Shown here one piece after another: positions 54,807 through 63,090 of a stretch of 64,000 bases of DNA (its first letter is position 1; the number at the start of each line of letters is the position of its first letter). The translations under genes were made by a program, and so were the position numbers. The DNA comes from Rhodococcus jostii RHA1 (GTDB lineage: Bacteria; Actinomycetota; Actinomycetes; Mycobacteriales; Mycobacteriaceae). The notes below the pieces were generated by a model that saw only the letters and a list, made by a program, of their open reading frames with translations, was not told the origin of the DNA and did not search any database. The stretch spans positions 2,728,001-2,792,000 of the forward strand of contig NC_008268.1 of the NCBI RefSeq assembly GCF_000014565.1, written 5' to 3'.

Positions 54807-55402
54807 TCGACGATCGTGGTGACGATCGACGTGGCAGCCGGGGTCCGCGGCGTCGAGCCGAACCCGAAGCGGACGGGCGGATCCACGGGCCGCAACGGGC
54901 CGAGGTCCCGGCCGCGCCAGGATCCGGACATTCCCACCAGCCGCCGCTGATCGACGGCGCCGTAGTACTCGCGACGCCCGTTGCCTGCGGTGCCACGGGT
55001 GCGCACACCGCGGAGAGCGACGCGGGCGATCGGGTCGCTGACCACACAGAACCACGGTGCACTCGCGACGGCGCGCGGAATCAGGTGCAGCAGGCGCCCG
55101 AGCGTGGTGCGGGCGCCGACCTGGACGCTCACGCGCAGGTCCCCGGCGTCGACGGTCCGAGTGCCGCCGGACCGCGAGCGCCGCACAGGCGTGATCACGG
55201 TCTCGTCGAAGACGTAGGTCGCGGTGACGAAGTCACGCACCGCGTCGGACGGGGCGAGGAGCACGCGGTGACCGTCGGCGAGTTCGACCATGACGTCCGT
55301 GAACTCACCGAACGGCGATCGCGACCAGTGTCCGACGACGATGCGCACGCCCGAGCCGGTGCCCAGGCCCGTGATCTCCCCGTCGAACTGCCATCGGGTC
55401 AT
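54803..55402 (-). CDS. conserved hypothetical protein
   Basis: The 199-residue protein starts MTRWQFDGEITGLGTGSGVRIVVGHWSRSPFGEFTDVMVELADGHRVLLAPSDAVRDFVTATYVFDE. Its beta-rich first half continues into a Gly/Arg-rich second half (VALRGVRTRGTAGNGRREYYGAVDQRRL). It has no signal peptide, membrane helix or known motif that I recognise. It follows the TetR gene by 19 bp on the same strand and may be cotranscribed. Function unknown. Confidence 0.68.
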   Translation of the reverse strand: MTRWQFDGEITGLGTGSGVRIVVGHWSRSPFGEFTDVMVELADGHRVLLAPSDAVRDFVTATYVFDETVITPVRRSRSGGTRTVDAGDLRVSVQVGARTTLGRLLHLIPRAVASAPWFCVVSDPIARVALRGVRTRGTAGNGRREYYGAVDQRRLVGMSGSWRGRDLGPLRPVDPPVRFGFGSTPRTPAATSIVTTIVD

Positions 55403-55421
55403 CCGGCCAGCGTATGCGCGG

Positions 55422-56084
55422 TCACTCCGTCAGGTGTCGGTACGTGTCGGCGCTCCGGTCCGACAGCACGGTGCGGAGAATGAATCGTGTTTGCGCCGTG
55501 ATGTATTGGTCCACCGTGTAGCGGGCCGCGAAGTGCCAGTGCTTGAGCGCCCACCCGTGCGCGAGCATCATCATGTCGAACGTCGTCAGGTCGACGTCGA
55601 GATCGCTCGCGATACCCGCGGCGATCGCGGCGTCGAGGGCGTCGTGGAGCGGCTTGGACGTCGCCACCTCGAGTTCCTTGATCCGCTCACGCCCGTCCTG
55701 GTCGAGTGTCCGACTCTCGCGGTACGTCAGCACGACGGCATCCAGATTCTCGTCGACGATCTCCACATAGCGCCGGAACCCGGCCACGAGCCGCTCGACG
55801 GGGTCGGTTCCCGCTGCGTCCATCGCGGGTTCGAGCTGATCGCGGAAGGCGTCGAGGATCTCGACGATCGTGGCGAGGAGGATGTCCTCCTTGCCGCCGA
55901 AGTACTTGTAGATCAGCCCGACACTCACCTGGGCCTCGTCGGCCAGCGCCTGCATGGACATCTGGTGGAAGCCGGTCCGCTGCATCACCGTGACCGCGGC
56001 GTCGAGCACCTGGCGTCGCCTCGAGCTGACGCGGACGGCGCGGACGGCTTCGTCGAGTGGAAGGGCGGGCGTGTCCTTCGCCAT
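55422..56084 (-). CDS. TetR-family regulator of the alicyclic-acid CoA pathway
   Basis: The 220-residue regulator has an N-terminal HTH (SSRRRQVLDAAVTVMQRTGFHQMSMQALADEAQVSVGLIYKYFGGKEDILLATIVEILDAF) and a helical ligand-binding domain with a KstR2/acyl-CoA-responsive-like length. The ATG at 56084 is used. A site TGAACGAGTATTCAC lies 35 bp upstream, and matching sites precede badI and the distal acyl-CoA dehydrogenase gene, so it most likely represses itself and both operons, with an acyl-CoA as inducer (inference). Confidence 0.9.
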   Translation of the reverse strand: MAKDTPALPLDEAVRAVRVSSRRRQVLDAAVTVMQRTGFHQMSMQALADEAQVSVGLIYKYFGGKEDILLATIVEILDAFRDQLEPAMDAAGTDPVERLVAGFRRYVEIVDENLDAVVLTYRESRTLDQDGRERIKELEVATSKPLHDALDAAIAAGIASDLDVDLTTFDMMMLAHGWALKHWHFAARYTVDQYITAQTRFILRTVLSDRSADTYRHLTE

Positions 56085-56119
56085 GACAGATGACCTCTCC
56101 TTGCCGGCAGAACCTGCGA

Positions 56120-56134
56120 TGAACGAGTATTCAC
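56120..56134. promoter_or_regulatory. TetR operator candidate, site 1
   Basis: TGAACGAGTATTCAC carries the inverted TGAA-N6-TTCA core, 35 bp upstream of the TetR start and within the 89-bp gap to the upstream acyl-CoA dehydrogenase gene. It shares the same core and spacing with the sites at 60661 and 61930. Confidence 0.6.
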
Positions 56135-56173
56135 AGTATCCCGCACGGGTCCGGAGCCGCAGTCCGGCCCGGG

Positions 56174-57316
56174 TCAGATACCGAGATCCTTCGCCACGAT
56201 GGTCTTCATGATCTCGGTGGTACCGCCGTAGATCGTCTGGATCCGGGAGTCCACGAACGCGCGCGCCACCGCGTACTCGCGCATGTACCCGTAGCCGCCG
56301 TGCAGCTGCAGGCAGCGGTCGGCGACGCGAACCTGCAGTTCGGTGGTCCACCACTTGAGCCGCGCCGCACGGGCCGGCGTCAGCTCTCCGCGTACGTGCT
56401 GCCGGATGCAGTCGTCGAGATAGGTGCGGGCCAGATCGAGTTCCGTGGCCAGTTCCGCGAGAACGAACTGGGTGTTCTGGAAACCGGCGATCGGCTTTCC
56501 GAAGGCGCTGCGTTCCTTCACGTATTCCAGGGTCTGCTCAAGCACGCCCTCGGCGGCCGAGACCGCGCCGACGGACAAGGACAGTCGCTCCTGCGGCAGA
56601 TTGTGGACGAGCTGATAGAAACCTTGCCCCTCCTCGCCGAGGAGGTTGGCGACCGGCACGCGCATGTCGGTGAACGTCAGCTCGCTCGTGTCCTGGGCGT
56701 GCAGCCCGATCTTCTCGAGGTTGCGGCCCCGGGAGAACCCCGGTGTGTCGGATTCGACGACGAGCAGCGAGAGCCCCTTGTGTTTGTCCGCCGACGTGCG
56801 CACGGCGACCACGAAGAGCGTGCCGTTCTGACCGTTGGAGATGAACGTCTTGCTGCCGTTCACCACGTAATGGTCGCCGTCGCGCACTGCCGTGGTGCGG
56901 ATTCCGGTGAGGTCGCTGCCGGTGCCCGGCTCGGTCATCGCGATACCGAGAATTGTCTCACCGGTGACGGTTCCGGGAAGCCAGCGAGCCTTCTGCTCCT
57001 CGGTCGTCATGTCCGTCAGGTACGGCAGCACGACGTCGTTCTGCAGAGAGAACGCGATGCCCGCGGCGGCGGCGCCCACCCTGTTGACCTCGTCGACGAC
57101 GATCGCGTTGTAGCGGAAGTCCTCGACGCCGGGGCCGCCGTAGGCTTCGGGAACCGGGAAACCCAGCAGCCCCTGCTTACCCGCGTCGGTGAACAGTGCC
57201 GGGTCGAGGCAGCTTTCACTTTCCCACTGCTCGTGCCGCGGGACGATCCGCTCGCGCACGAAGCTGCGGACACTGTCCCGGAACTGGTGGTGCTCGGACT
57301 CGAATTCGATGGTCAT
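56174..57316 (-). CDS. acyl-CoA dehydrogenase (long-chain/isovaleryl-like active-site layout)
   Basis: FAD-dependent alpha,beta-dehydrogenation of an acyl-CoA. The 380 residues contain AMTEPGTGSDLTGIRT near 130, GSKTFISNGQNG, and the C-terminal LHGGYGYMREYAVARAFVDSRIQTIYGGTTEIMK. The usual catalytic Glu position (YEGT) is YGGT here, but Glu is present in HNLPQERLSLSVG near residue 240. That is the alternative base location known in LCAD-type enzymes, so it is not inactive. ATG 57316 is used. It follows the CoA ligase gene after 11 bp in the cyclohexanecarboxylate-like operon. Confidence 0.92.
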   Translation of the reverse strand: MTIEFESEHHQFRDSVRSFVRERIVPRHEQWESESCLDPALFTDAGKQGLLGFPVPEAYGGPGVEDFRYNAIVVDEVNRVGAAAAGIAFSLQNDVVLPYLTDMTTEEQKARWLPGTVTGETILGIAMTEPGTGSDLTGIRTTAVRDGDHYVVNGSKTFISNGQNGTLFVVAVRTSADKHKGLSLLVVESDTPGFSRGRNLEKIGLHAQDTSELTFTDMRVPVANLLGEEGQGFYQLVHNLPQERLSLSVGAVSAAEGVLEQTLEYVKERSAFGKPIAGFQNTQFVLAELATELDLARTYLDDCIRQHVRGELTPARAARLKWWTTELQVRVADRCLQLHGGYGYMREYAVARAFVDSRIQTIYGGTTEIMKTIVAKDLGI

Positions 57317-57327
57317 GACGGTGTCCT

Positions 57328-59007
57328 TTACGAGCTGAGGGTGTGGGATCCGCGGGCACTCGGGACCACGAATGCCCCGCTCTCGAATTCCCGGCGCGCG
57401 GTGTCGGTGGCCTTGTAGTGCAACTTCTTTCCCGTCGCCGACACGGGGAGTGACTCCACGAAGCGGTAGGCGCGGGGGCGCTTGAACTGCGACAGCATCG
57501 GGTGCCTGCGGCAGAAGTCGTCCAGATCGTCCGCGGAGGGGGCCGGTGCGGCGGTGACGACGTATGCGACGACGACCTGCCCCCACTTGTCGTCGGGAAC
57601 CCCGACCACCAGCGAATCCGTGACCGCCGGATGTTCGCCCAGTGCTTCCTCGATCTGCACGGGGTGCACGTTCTCGCCGCCGGACAGGAGCATGTCGTCC
57701 TTGCGGCCGACGATCGTCACGAACTCCTTGTCGTCCCACGTGGCCAGATCGCCGATGTGGAGCCAGCCGTTCCGGAACTTCCGTCTCTCCTGTTCCGGGG
57801 CATCGAAGTAGGCGTTGGCGCCCTTCGGTGAGCGGACGATGACCTCACCGATCTCGGTGCCGTCCTTGGCTACCGTCTCGTGAGCGTCGGCGAGGCGGTC
57901 GTCGAACAGCCGGACCACGGCGACGTCGTCGTCGATGCAGGCCCGCCCGGCGGTCCCGGCCATTTCCGGCAGATCGGTGGGCCGGAGGAAGGTGTTCCAG
58001 AATCCTTCGGTGCTGCCGTACCCGTTGAAGATGCGGGGATTCAGCACCTTCTGATAGTGCAGTGCCGCTTCCCGTTCGAGGGGCGCGCCCATCGTCACGA
58101 TGCCGTTGAGGCTCGACAGGTCGCGGGGCTTCTTCTCCTGTGCGCGAGCGAGCATCGCCAGGTTGGTCGGGGCACCGATCAGGAACGTCAGCCCGTACTC
58201 CTCGACGTAGTCGAGGGTGACCTCGGCGTCGAAGCTGCGCTGCGCCACCAGCGAGGCGCCGAGATAGAACGTGGGATTCGGCCCGGCGCAGTACAGTCCG
58301 CCGCGGTGGAACCACGGAGTCATGTTCAGGGTCTTGTCTTCCGCGGTCATCGGGAAGTGCATGATCACGTCGTGGGCACTGAAGATCTCGATCATGCTGT
58401 TCAGCGGAACACCCTTGGGCATCCCTGTGGTTCCGGACGTGAACAACCGGGTGGTTTCGTCCCACACCGTGCGACTCACGTTCGGCGGTGAGGCCGACTC
58501 CGCCACCAGTTCTTCGAAGCGAATCACCTCGAAACCGTTTCCCGGCAGTGGTTCTCCGGGTCCGACGGCGACGACGAGCGCAGGCTTGTGTGTGGCGCGC
58601 GACAAAGCATCCCGCACCATCTCGCCGATCTCGGTGTCGTAGACGAACACCGTAGGGCGGTTCGCGTCGAGGATGCACGCCGTCTCCCCGGATGCGAGCC
58701 GGAAGTTCATCGGGGCTCCGACCGCACCGCAGGCCTGCCCCGCCAGGTAGAGCTGGGCGAATTCGGGACCGTTGAACAACTGGTAGGCCACGACGTCGCC
58801 CGGTGCGACGCCGGCGTGGGCAAGCCCGGTGGCGAGCCGGTCGACGCGATCACCGAGTTCGGCGTACGTCCAGCTCTCGCCGGTCGACGGGGACTGCATC
58901 GCGAGTCGATCGGCATACCGGTGGGTGTTGCGCCGGAAACCGTTCAGATAGGTGAAATCGTGCTCGAAGTACTGACGATAGGCGTGCGCATCGTACGTGT
59001 ACGTCAT
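57328..59007 (-). CDS. acyl-CoA ligase (cyclohexanecarboxylate-CoA ligase candidate, AliA-like)
   Basis: ATP-dependent activation of a carboxylic acid to its CoA thioester. The 559-residue adenylate-forming enzyme has P-loop LFTSGTTGMPKGVPL near residue 190, FNGYGSTEGFW near 330, GWLHIGDLATWD near 420, GRKDDMLLSGGENVHPVQIEEAL near 440, and the catalytic Lys in LPVSATGKKLHYKATD near 530. ATG 59007 has GGAGGACTC upstream. It lies in one operon with BadH-, BadI- and acyl-CoA-dehydrogenase-like genes, so an alicyclic acid such as cyclohexanecarboxylate is the best guess; other ring or branched acids are possible. Confidence 0.88.
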   Translation of the reverse strand: MTYTYDAHAYRQYFEHDFTYLNGFRRNTHRYADRLAMQSPSTGESWTYAELGDRVDRLATGLAHAGVAPGDVVAYQLFNGPEFAQLYLAGQACGAVGAPMNFRLASGETACILDANRPTVFVYDTEIGEMVRDALSRATHKPALVVAVGPGEPLPGNGFEVIRFEELVAESASPPNVSRTVWDETTRLFTSGTTGMPKGVPLNSMIEIFSAHDVIMHFPMTAEDKTLNMTPWFHRGGLYCAGPNPTFYLGASLVAQRSFDAEVTLDYVEEYGLTFLIGAPTNLAMLARAQEKKPRDLSSLNGIVTMGAPLEREAALHYQKVLNPRIFNGYGSTEGFWNTFLRPTDLPEMAGTAGRACIDDDVAVVRLFDDRLADAHETVAKDGTEIGEVIVRSPKGANAYFDAPEQERRKFRNGWLHIGDLATWDDKEFVTIVGRKDDMLLSGGENVHPVQIEEALGEHPAVTDSLVVGVPDDKWGQVVVAYVVTAAPAPSADDLDDFCRRHPMLSQFKRPRAYRFVESLPVSATGKKLHYKATDTARREFESGAFVVPSARGSHTLSS

Positions 59008-59032
59008 GATGAGTCCTCCGTCCCGGTGCCGG

Positions 59033-59767
59033 TCAGCCGGCCATGGTGAGGCCACCGCTGACGCTGATCACCTGGCCCGTGATGAACGATGCGGATTCGG
59101 ACGCGAAGAACAGGACCGGCGCCGCCACCTCCTCGGGGCGCGCGAGCCGACGGAACGGAATAGCCTTCACCAGAGCCTCTTTGAGTTTCTCGGCCTGCGC
59201 CTGGAACAGCGGGGTGTCGGTCGGACCGGGGCACACGCAGTTCACGTTGATCCGGTACCGGGCCATCTCCCGGGCGAGCGACTTCGACAGCGCGATCACA
59301 CCGCCCTTCGCACCGGCGTAGATGCTCTCCCCCGCACTGCCGACACGGCCGGCATCGCTCGCGAGGTTGACGACGCGCCCGCCGTTCCCCGCCTCCACCA
59401 TGCCGGGGAGGAATGCACTGCACATGTGCACGGGCCCGAGGTAATTGATGGCGACGACCTTCTCCGCGAATTCGGTGGTGGCATTGAGGAACTGGTCGGT
59501 GCGGTCCCATCCCGCCGCGTTGACGAGGACGTTCGCGACGCCGACCTCGGCCGTCACCCGGTCCCGCAGGGCATCGACCTGCGCCCGGTCGGCGACGTCG
59601 ACGGTCATCGGAAGGAGCCGGTCGGGCCGTTCGGCTGCCGTCTTCTCCGCGGCCTGCAGGTCGAGGTCGGCGACGACTACCGTGTCGCCCTGCTCGGCGA
59701 GCGCGAGCGCGATGGCGCGGCCGATGCCGGATCCCGCGCCGGTGACCACTGCGATGGTGTTGCTCAT
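59033..59767 (-). CDS. badH: 2-hydroxycyclohexanecarboxyl-CoA dehydrogenase-like SDR
   Basis: NAD-dependent oxidation of a ring 2-hydroxyacyl-CoA to the 2-keto form. The 244-residue SDR has TGAGSGIGRAIALALAEQGD near residue 10, VLVNAAGWDR near 82, Ser in VVNLASDAGRVGS near 136, and YAGAKGG near 150, closing FASESASFITGQVISVSGGLTMAG. Its close pairing with a BadI-type hydrolase (29 bp upstream) is the arrangement of benzoate/cyclohexanecarboxylate ring degradation. The symbol is given by similarity of type and neighbourhood; 3-oxoacyl-ACP reductase is the alternative reading. Confidence 0.83.
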   Translation of the reverse strand: MSNTIAVVTGAGSGIGRAIALALAEQGDTVVVADLDLQAAEKTAAERPDRLLPMTVDVADRAQVDALRDRVTAEVGVANVLVNAAGWDRTDQFLNATTEFAEKVVAINYLGPVHMCSAFLPGMVEAGNGGRVVNLASDAGRVGSAGESIYAGAKGGVIALSKSLAREMARYRINVNCVCPGPTDTPLFQAQAEKLKEALVKAIPFRRLARPEEVAAPVLFFASESASFITGQVISVSGGLTMAG

Positions 59768-59796
59768 GGTATTTCCCACTTCCCGTGCTGTCGGAC

Positions 59797-60591
59797 TCAG
59801 GCGTTCACGTATTTGTTGAAATCGGGCTTGCGCTTCTCCGCGAACGCCGCCGCCCCCTCGAGACCCTCGGGCGAGTGCGTGAACAGGTCCAGCGCAGACA
59901 TCGCGAGGTTGCTCAGTCCGGCCTGGTGGTCGGTGTCGGCGTTGAACGACTGCTTCAGGAAACGCAGGGTGGTGGGGCTCTTCTCGGCGATCTCCGCGGC
60001 GACGGCCTTGGCCTCGTCGAGCAGTCGGTCGGCGGGGACCACCCAATTGACCAGGCCCCACCGTTCGGCGGTGACGGCGTCGTACTGGCGGCAGAGGTAC
60101 CAGATCTCCCGGGCGCGCTTCTCGCCGACGACGCGCGCCAGGAACGCGGACCCGAAGCCTGCGTCGAACGAACCGACTCGGGGACCCGCCTGGCCGAACT
60201 TCGCGGTCTCGGACGCGATGGTGAGGTCGCAGAGCACGTGGAGCACATGTCCCCCGCCGACGGCGATGCCGTTCACCGCCGCAATGACGGGCTTGGGGAC
60301 GTCGCGGATCAGCTTGTGCAGGTTGCCGATTTCGAACATTCCGCTCTCGGTCGGGCCGTAGTCGCCGGTCTCCGCGCGCTGCTTGACGTCGCCGCCGGTG
60401 CAGAACGCCTTCTCCCCCGCACCGGTGAGGATGATCGCCTGCACCGCGTCGTCGGCCCACGCCGAGCGGAAGGCCTTGATCAGCTCCTCGACGGTCTTGC
60501 CACGAAAGGCGTTGTAGCGCGCGGGGCGGTTGATCGTCACGACCGCAGCCGGGCCGTCGACCTCGTAGGTGATGTCTTCGTAGTCGGTCAC
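59797..60591 (-). CDS. badI: 2-ketocyclohexanecarboxyl-CoA hydrolase (BadI-like ring-cleaving crotonase)
   Basis: Crotonase-fold hydrolase opening 2-ketocyclohexanecarboxyl-CoA to pimeloyl-CoA. The 264 residues show the BadI pattern: INRPARYNAFRGKTVEELIKAF near residue 20, FCTGGDVKQR near 65, DVPKPVIAAVNGIAVGGGHVLHVLCDLTIASETAKFGQAGPRVGSFDAGFGSAFLARVVGEKRAREIWYLCRQYDA near 90-165, and the end EKRKPDFNKYVNA. The GPRVGSFDAGFG and REIWYLC runs separate BadI/MenB from ordinary hydratases. GTG 60591 has AGAGAGGA upstream. Pimeloyl-CoA would enter beta-oxidation. Confidence 0.88.
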   Translation of the reverse strand: MTDYEDITYEVDGPAAVVTINRPARYNAFRGKTVEELIKAFRSAWADDAVQAIILTGAGEKAFCTGGDVKQRAETGDYGPTESGMFEIGNLHKLIRDVPKPVIAAVNGIAVGGGHVLHVLCDLTIASETAKFGQAGPRVGSFDAGFGSAFLARVVGEKRAREIWYLCRQYDAVTAERWGLVNWVVPADRLLDEAKAVAAEIAEKSPTTLRFLKQSFNADTDHQAGLSNLAMSALDLFTHSPEGLEGAAAFAEKRKPDFNKYVNA

Positions 60592-60660
60592 GGTGATTCC
60601 TCTCTGTGAATTGTGCAATGAGGTTGCGTTCATGAATTGTGAACAGCTATTCGATACGAT

Positions 60661-60675
60661 TGAACGTACATTCAC
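60661..60675. promoter_or_regulatory. TetR operator candidate, site 2
   Basis: TGAACGTACATTCAC, with the TGAA-N6-TTCA core, lies 69 bp upstream of badI in the 123-bp gap after the distal acyl-CoA dehydrogenase gene. A separate inverted repeat GTTCA/TGAAC occupies 60628-60644. Confidence 0.6.
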
Positions 60676-60714
60676 GCCGAAGTATGTGTCAAGGGTCACT
60701 CGGCGCTCGGTGCG

Positions 60715-61866
60715 CTACAGGAAAGCGCTGACCCCGGTCTCCGCACGGCCGATCAGCAGCTTCTGGATCTGACTGGTGCCCTCGTAGAGCGTCATCACCC
60801 GCGCGTCACGCAGGTACTTGGCGACGGGATACTCGTCGACGTACCCGTACCCCCCGAAGATCTGAATTGCGTTGTTGGCGGCGCGAACCGCGGCCTCGCT
60901 GCAGAAGTACTTCGCCTTGGACGCAGCCGTCCCGAACGGTTCACCGCGCTCGATCAGGTCGGCCGCCCGCCAGGTGAGCAGCCTCCCCGCGTCGGCGTCG
61001 ACGGACATGTCGGCGATCAGGTCCTGCACGAGCTGGAACGAGGCGAGCGGACGGTTGAACTGCGTGCGCTCGCGGGAGTAGTCGACCGCAGCCTCGAGGC
61101 AGCCCTGGATGATTCCGACGCAACCCGCACCCACCGAGACACGGCCCTTGTCCAGCGAGTGCATGGCAATGGAGAAACCCTGCCCCTCGGATCCGAGCAG
61201 GCAACTCGCCGGCACGCGCACGTCCGTGAAGGACAACTCGGCCGTCGCCTGCCCGCGCAGTCCGAGCTTTCCGTGGATCTCGCGCGATTCGAATCCCGGG
61301 GTGTCCGTCGGAACCAGAAAAGCCGAAACCCCCTTGGGCCCCGAACCTCCGGTGCGCGCGAACACCAGGCACAGCTTCGCCCACGTGCCGTTGGTGATGA
61401 AAATCTTGGAACCGTTGATGACGTAGTCGTCGCCGCTGCGTACCGCCCGGGTCTTCAGGTTGCCGGGGTCGGAACCGTTGTCCGGCTCGGTGAGCCCGAA
61501 ACAGGCGAGCGCCTCACCGGACGCGATGCGGGGCAGCCATTCGCGCTTCTGATCCTCGGTGCCGTGCGACAGGATCACCTTGCCCACGAGCCCCATCGAC
61601 ACCGACACGATGCCCCGGACCGCGGAGTCCGCCCGCCCGAGTTCCTCCATGCCGAGGCAGTACGTGATGTAGTCGCCGCCGAGGCCGCCGTACTCCTCCG
61701 GAATTGTCATGCCGAAGAAGCCGATGTCGGCCAGTTTCTCGACGATCGCGGTGTCGACCGATTCGGCGCGGTCCCACGCGGCGCGGTGCGGGACGACCTC
61801 TTTGTTCAAGAAGTCGCGGGCCAGCTGCCGGAACTCCTCCTGCTCCGCGGTCAGTGTCAGGTCCAT
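60715..61866 (-). CDS. acyl-CoA dehydrogenase (cyclohexanecarboxyl-CoA dehydrogenase candidate, AliB-like)
   Basis: FAD enzyme of 383 residues with canonical short/medium-chain layout: GLTEPDNGSDPGNLKTRA near residue 130, GSKIFITNGTWAKL, LGLRGQATAELSFTDVRVP near 205, and the C-terminal FGGYGYVDEYPVAKYLRDARVMTLYEGTSQIQK with the catalytic Glu in YEGT. This differs from the YGGT enzyme at 56174, so the two are not recent duplicates. ATG 61866 follows GAGGAGTATCC. It is separated from badI by a promoter region but carries the same operator type. In the cyclohexanecarboxylate route it would introduce the first ring double bond. Confidence 0.9.
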   Translation of the reverse strand: MDLTLTAEQEEFRQLARDFLNKEVVPHRAAWDRAESVDTAIVEKLADIGFFGMTIPEEYGGLGGDYITYCLGMEELGRADSAVRGIVSVSMGLVGKVILSHGTEDQKREWLPRIASGEALACFGLTEPDNGSDPGNLKTRAVRSGDDYVINGSKIFITNGTWAKLCLVFARTGGSGPKGVSAFLVPTDTPGFESREIHGKLGLRGQATAELSFTDVRVPASCLLGSEGQGFSIAMHSLDKGRVSVGAGCVGIIQGCLEAAVDYSRERTQFNRPLASFQLVQDLIADMSVDADAGRLLTWRAADLIERGEPFGTAASKAKYFCSEAAVRAANNAIQIFGGYGYVDEYPVAKYLRDARVMTLYEGTSQIQKLLIGRAETGVSAFL

Positions 61867-61929
61867 GGATACTCCTCGATGCCGTGTTGAATACACGATC
61901 ACTATTTGTGAGCAACTACTCACTTAAAG

Positions 61930-61944
61930 TGAAGCTATATTCAC
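61930..61944. promoter_or_regulatory. TetR operator candidate, site 3
   Basis: TGAAGCTATATTCAC, extended to GTGAA-N6-TTCAC at 61929-61944, lies 63 bp upstream of the AliB-like gene in the divergent region before the PNPOx-fold gene. Same core and spacing as sites 1 and 2. Confidence 0.62.
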
Positions 61945-62007
61945 CCCGGGGTGTCGTCAACCCCCGACCACTGGCCGGGTGCCGCATCGGCTGAGTAGGC
62001 TCGACTC

Positions 62008-62958
62008 ATGCCGATCACCTGGTCGGGCGAGGTCGATGACGTCATAGGCGGCGATCTGACCTGCGGGTTCGCGTACATCACGCCCGCAGGCGGGGCCGTG
62101 GTGACGGCGGTGGCGCCCCTCGGGCTGCGCGACCGAGAGCGGGGAACAGTCGGCTTCACCACCTCACTGGGGTTCGGCCGCAAGCTCGAACGCATCACCG
62201 GTGAGCCCCGGGTGGCGCTCGCCTACCACGCCCGCGAGCACGGGATCGGCGACTCCACCAATCAGCGCTACGTGCTCGTGCAGGGAGACGCGACGTTCGA
62301 CCCCACCCCCGACCCGGAACTACTCGAAGACATCGGCCGGCGCTCGACCCCCTACACGGGCGAGCCACGCCGCGGCGTGTTCTGGGACCGGTGGCTCAGC
62401 GCGTACTACGCCGACCGGGTACCGGTGACCGTGACGGTGACACGAGTAGTCGCCTGGCCCGACCTGCACCTGACCGGTCCGCCCGAGGTGTTCGGCGCAC
62501 CGCTGCCCGCGGTCGACGCGGAAACCCAGACCCCGCCGAAGAAGGGCACCGGCCCCCGCGTGGATGCGACCAAGACCGGGGAGCGCGCGGCGAAGCTGTC
62601 GCACCGGCTGCTCGCCTACCGTCAGGCGGACGGCTATCCGTCCGTCGTACCGGTCGACGTGACCTCTTCGAGCAGCGAGGGCGTGCGTCTGACAGTGCCC
62701 GCAGGAGTGCCGCAGGGCGGCCGCCGCGCAGGGCTGCTCGCCCACGCCTATCGCGCCGAGCTCGTCGGCCTCGAGTCACGTCAGAACACCGGCTGGATCG
62801 AGGTCACGGGCACCGAGGCGCTGTATGCACCCCACACCCAGGCCGGGTTCGCGGCGCCGCCGAACAAGACCCTCCTGCTCCTCGCCAACGGCTTTCTGGC
62901 CCGGCGAGGGCTGGCGAAGGCCCGCAAGGAGGGCCGGGCCCAGACCACGGGCCGCTGA
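62008..62958 (+). CDS. PNPOx/split-barrel flavin-like domain protein
   Basis: The 316-residue protein starts MPITWSGEVDDVIGGDLTCGFAYITPAGGAVVTAVAPLGLRDRERGTVGFTTSLGFGRKLERITGEPRVALAYHAREHG, the pattern of pyridoxamine-phosphate-oxidase-like split barrels that bind FMN or F420. The C-terminal half (about 190-316) seems to repeat the fold (LLAYRQADGYPSVVPVDVTSSSSEGVRLTVPAG...GRRAGLLAHAYRAELVGLESRQNTGWIEV). No signal peptide. It is divergent from the AliB-like gene and could share its regulator site. Substrate unknown. Confidence 0.8.
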   Translation: MPITWSGEVDDVIGGDLTCGFAYITPAGGAVVTAVAPLGLRDRERGTVGFTTSLGFGRKLERITGEPRVALAYHAREHGIGDSTNQRYVLVQGDATFDPTPDPELLEDIGRRSTPYTGEPRRGVFWDRWLSAYYADRVPVTVTVTRVVAWPDLHLTGPPEVFGAPLPAVDAETQTPPKKGTGPRVDATKTGERAAKLSHRLLAYRQADGYPSVVPVDVTSSSSEGVRLTVPAGVPQGGRRAGLLAHAYRAELVGLESRQNTGWIEVTGTEALYAPHTQAGFAAPPNKTLLLLANGFLARRGLAKARKEGRAQTTGR

Positions 62959-63090
62959 TTCGGACGCCATACGTGGTTCACCGCCGACGCGGTCGTCACG
63001 GTATTCTCACTTCAACCGAACCTTCGGTCGGCTACCGTGGATGACGGCGCACCGATGCGGCGGAGTTCTGCACCTGGAAGGATTGCGCGC

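Noticed and set aside
56174..57316. Acyl-CoA dehydrogenase judged inactive because YEGT is YGGT
   Set aside because: A Glu in LPQERL occupies the alternative catalytic position known from long-chain and isovaleryl-type enzymes.
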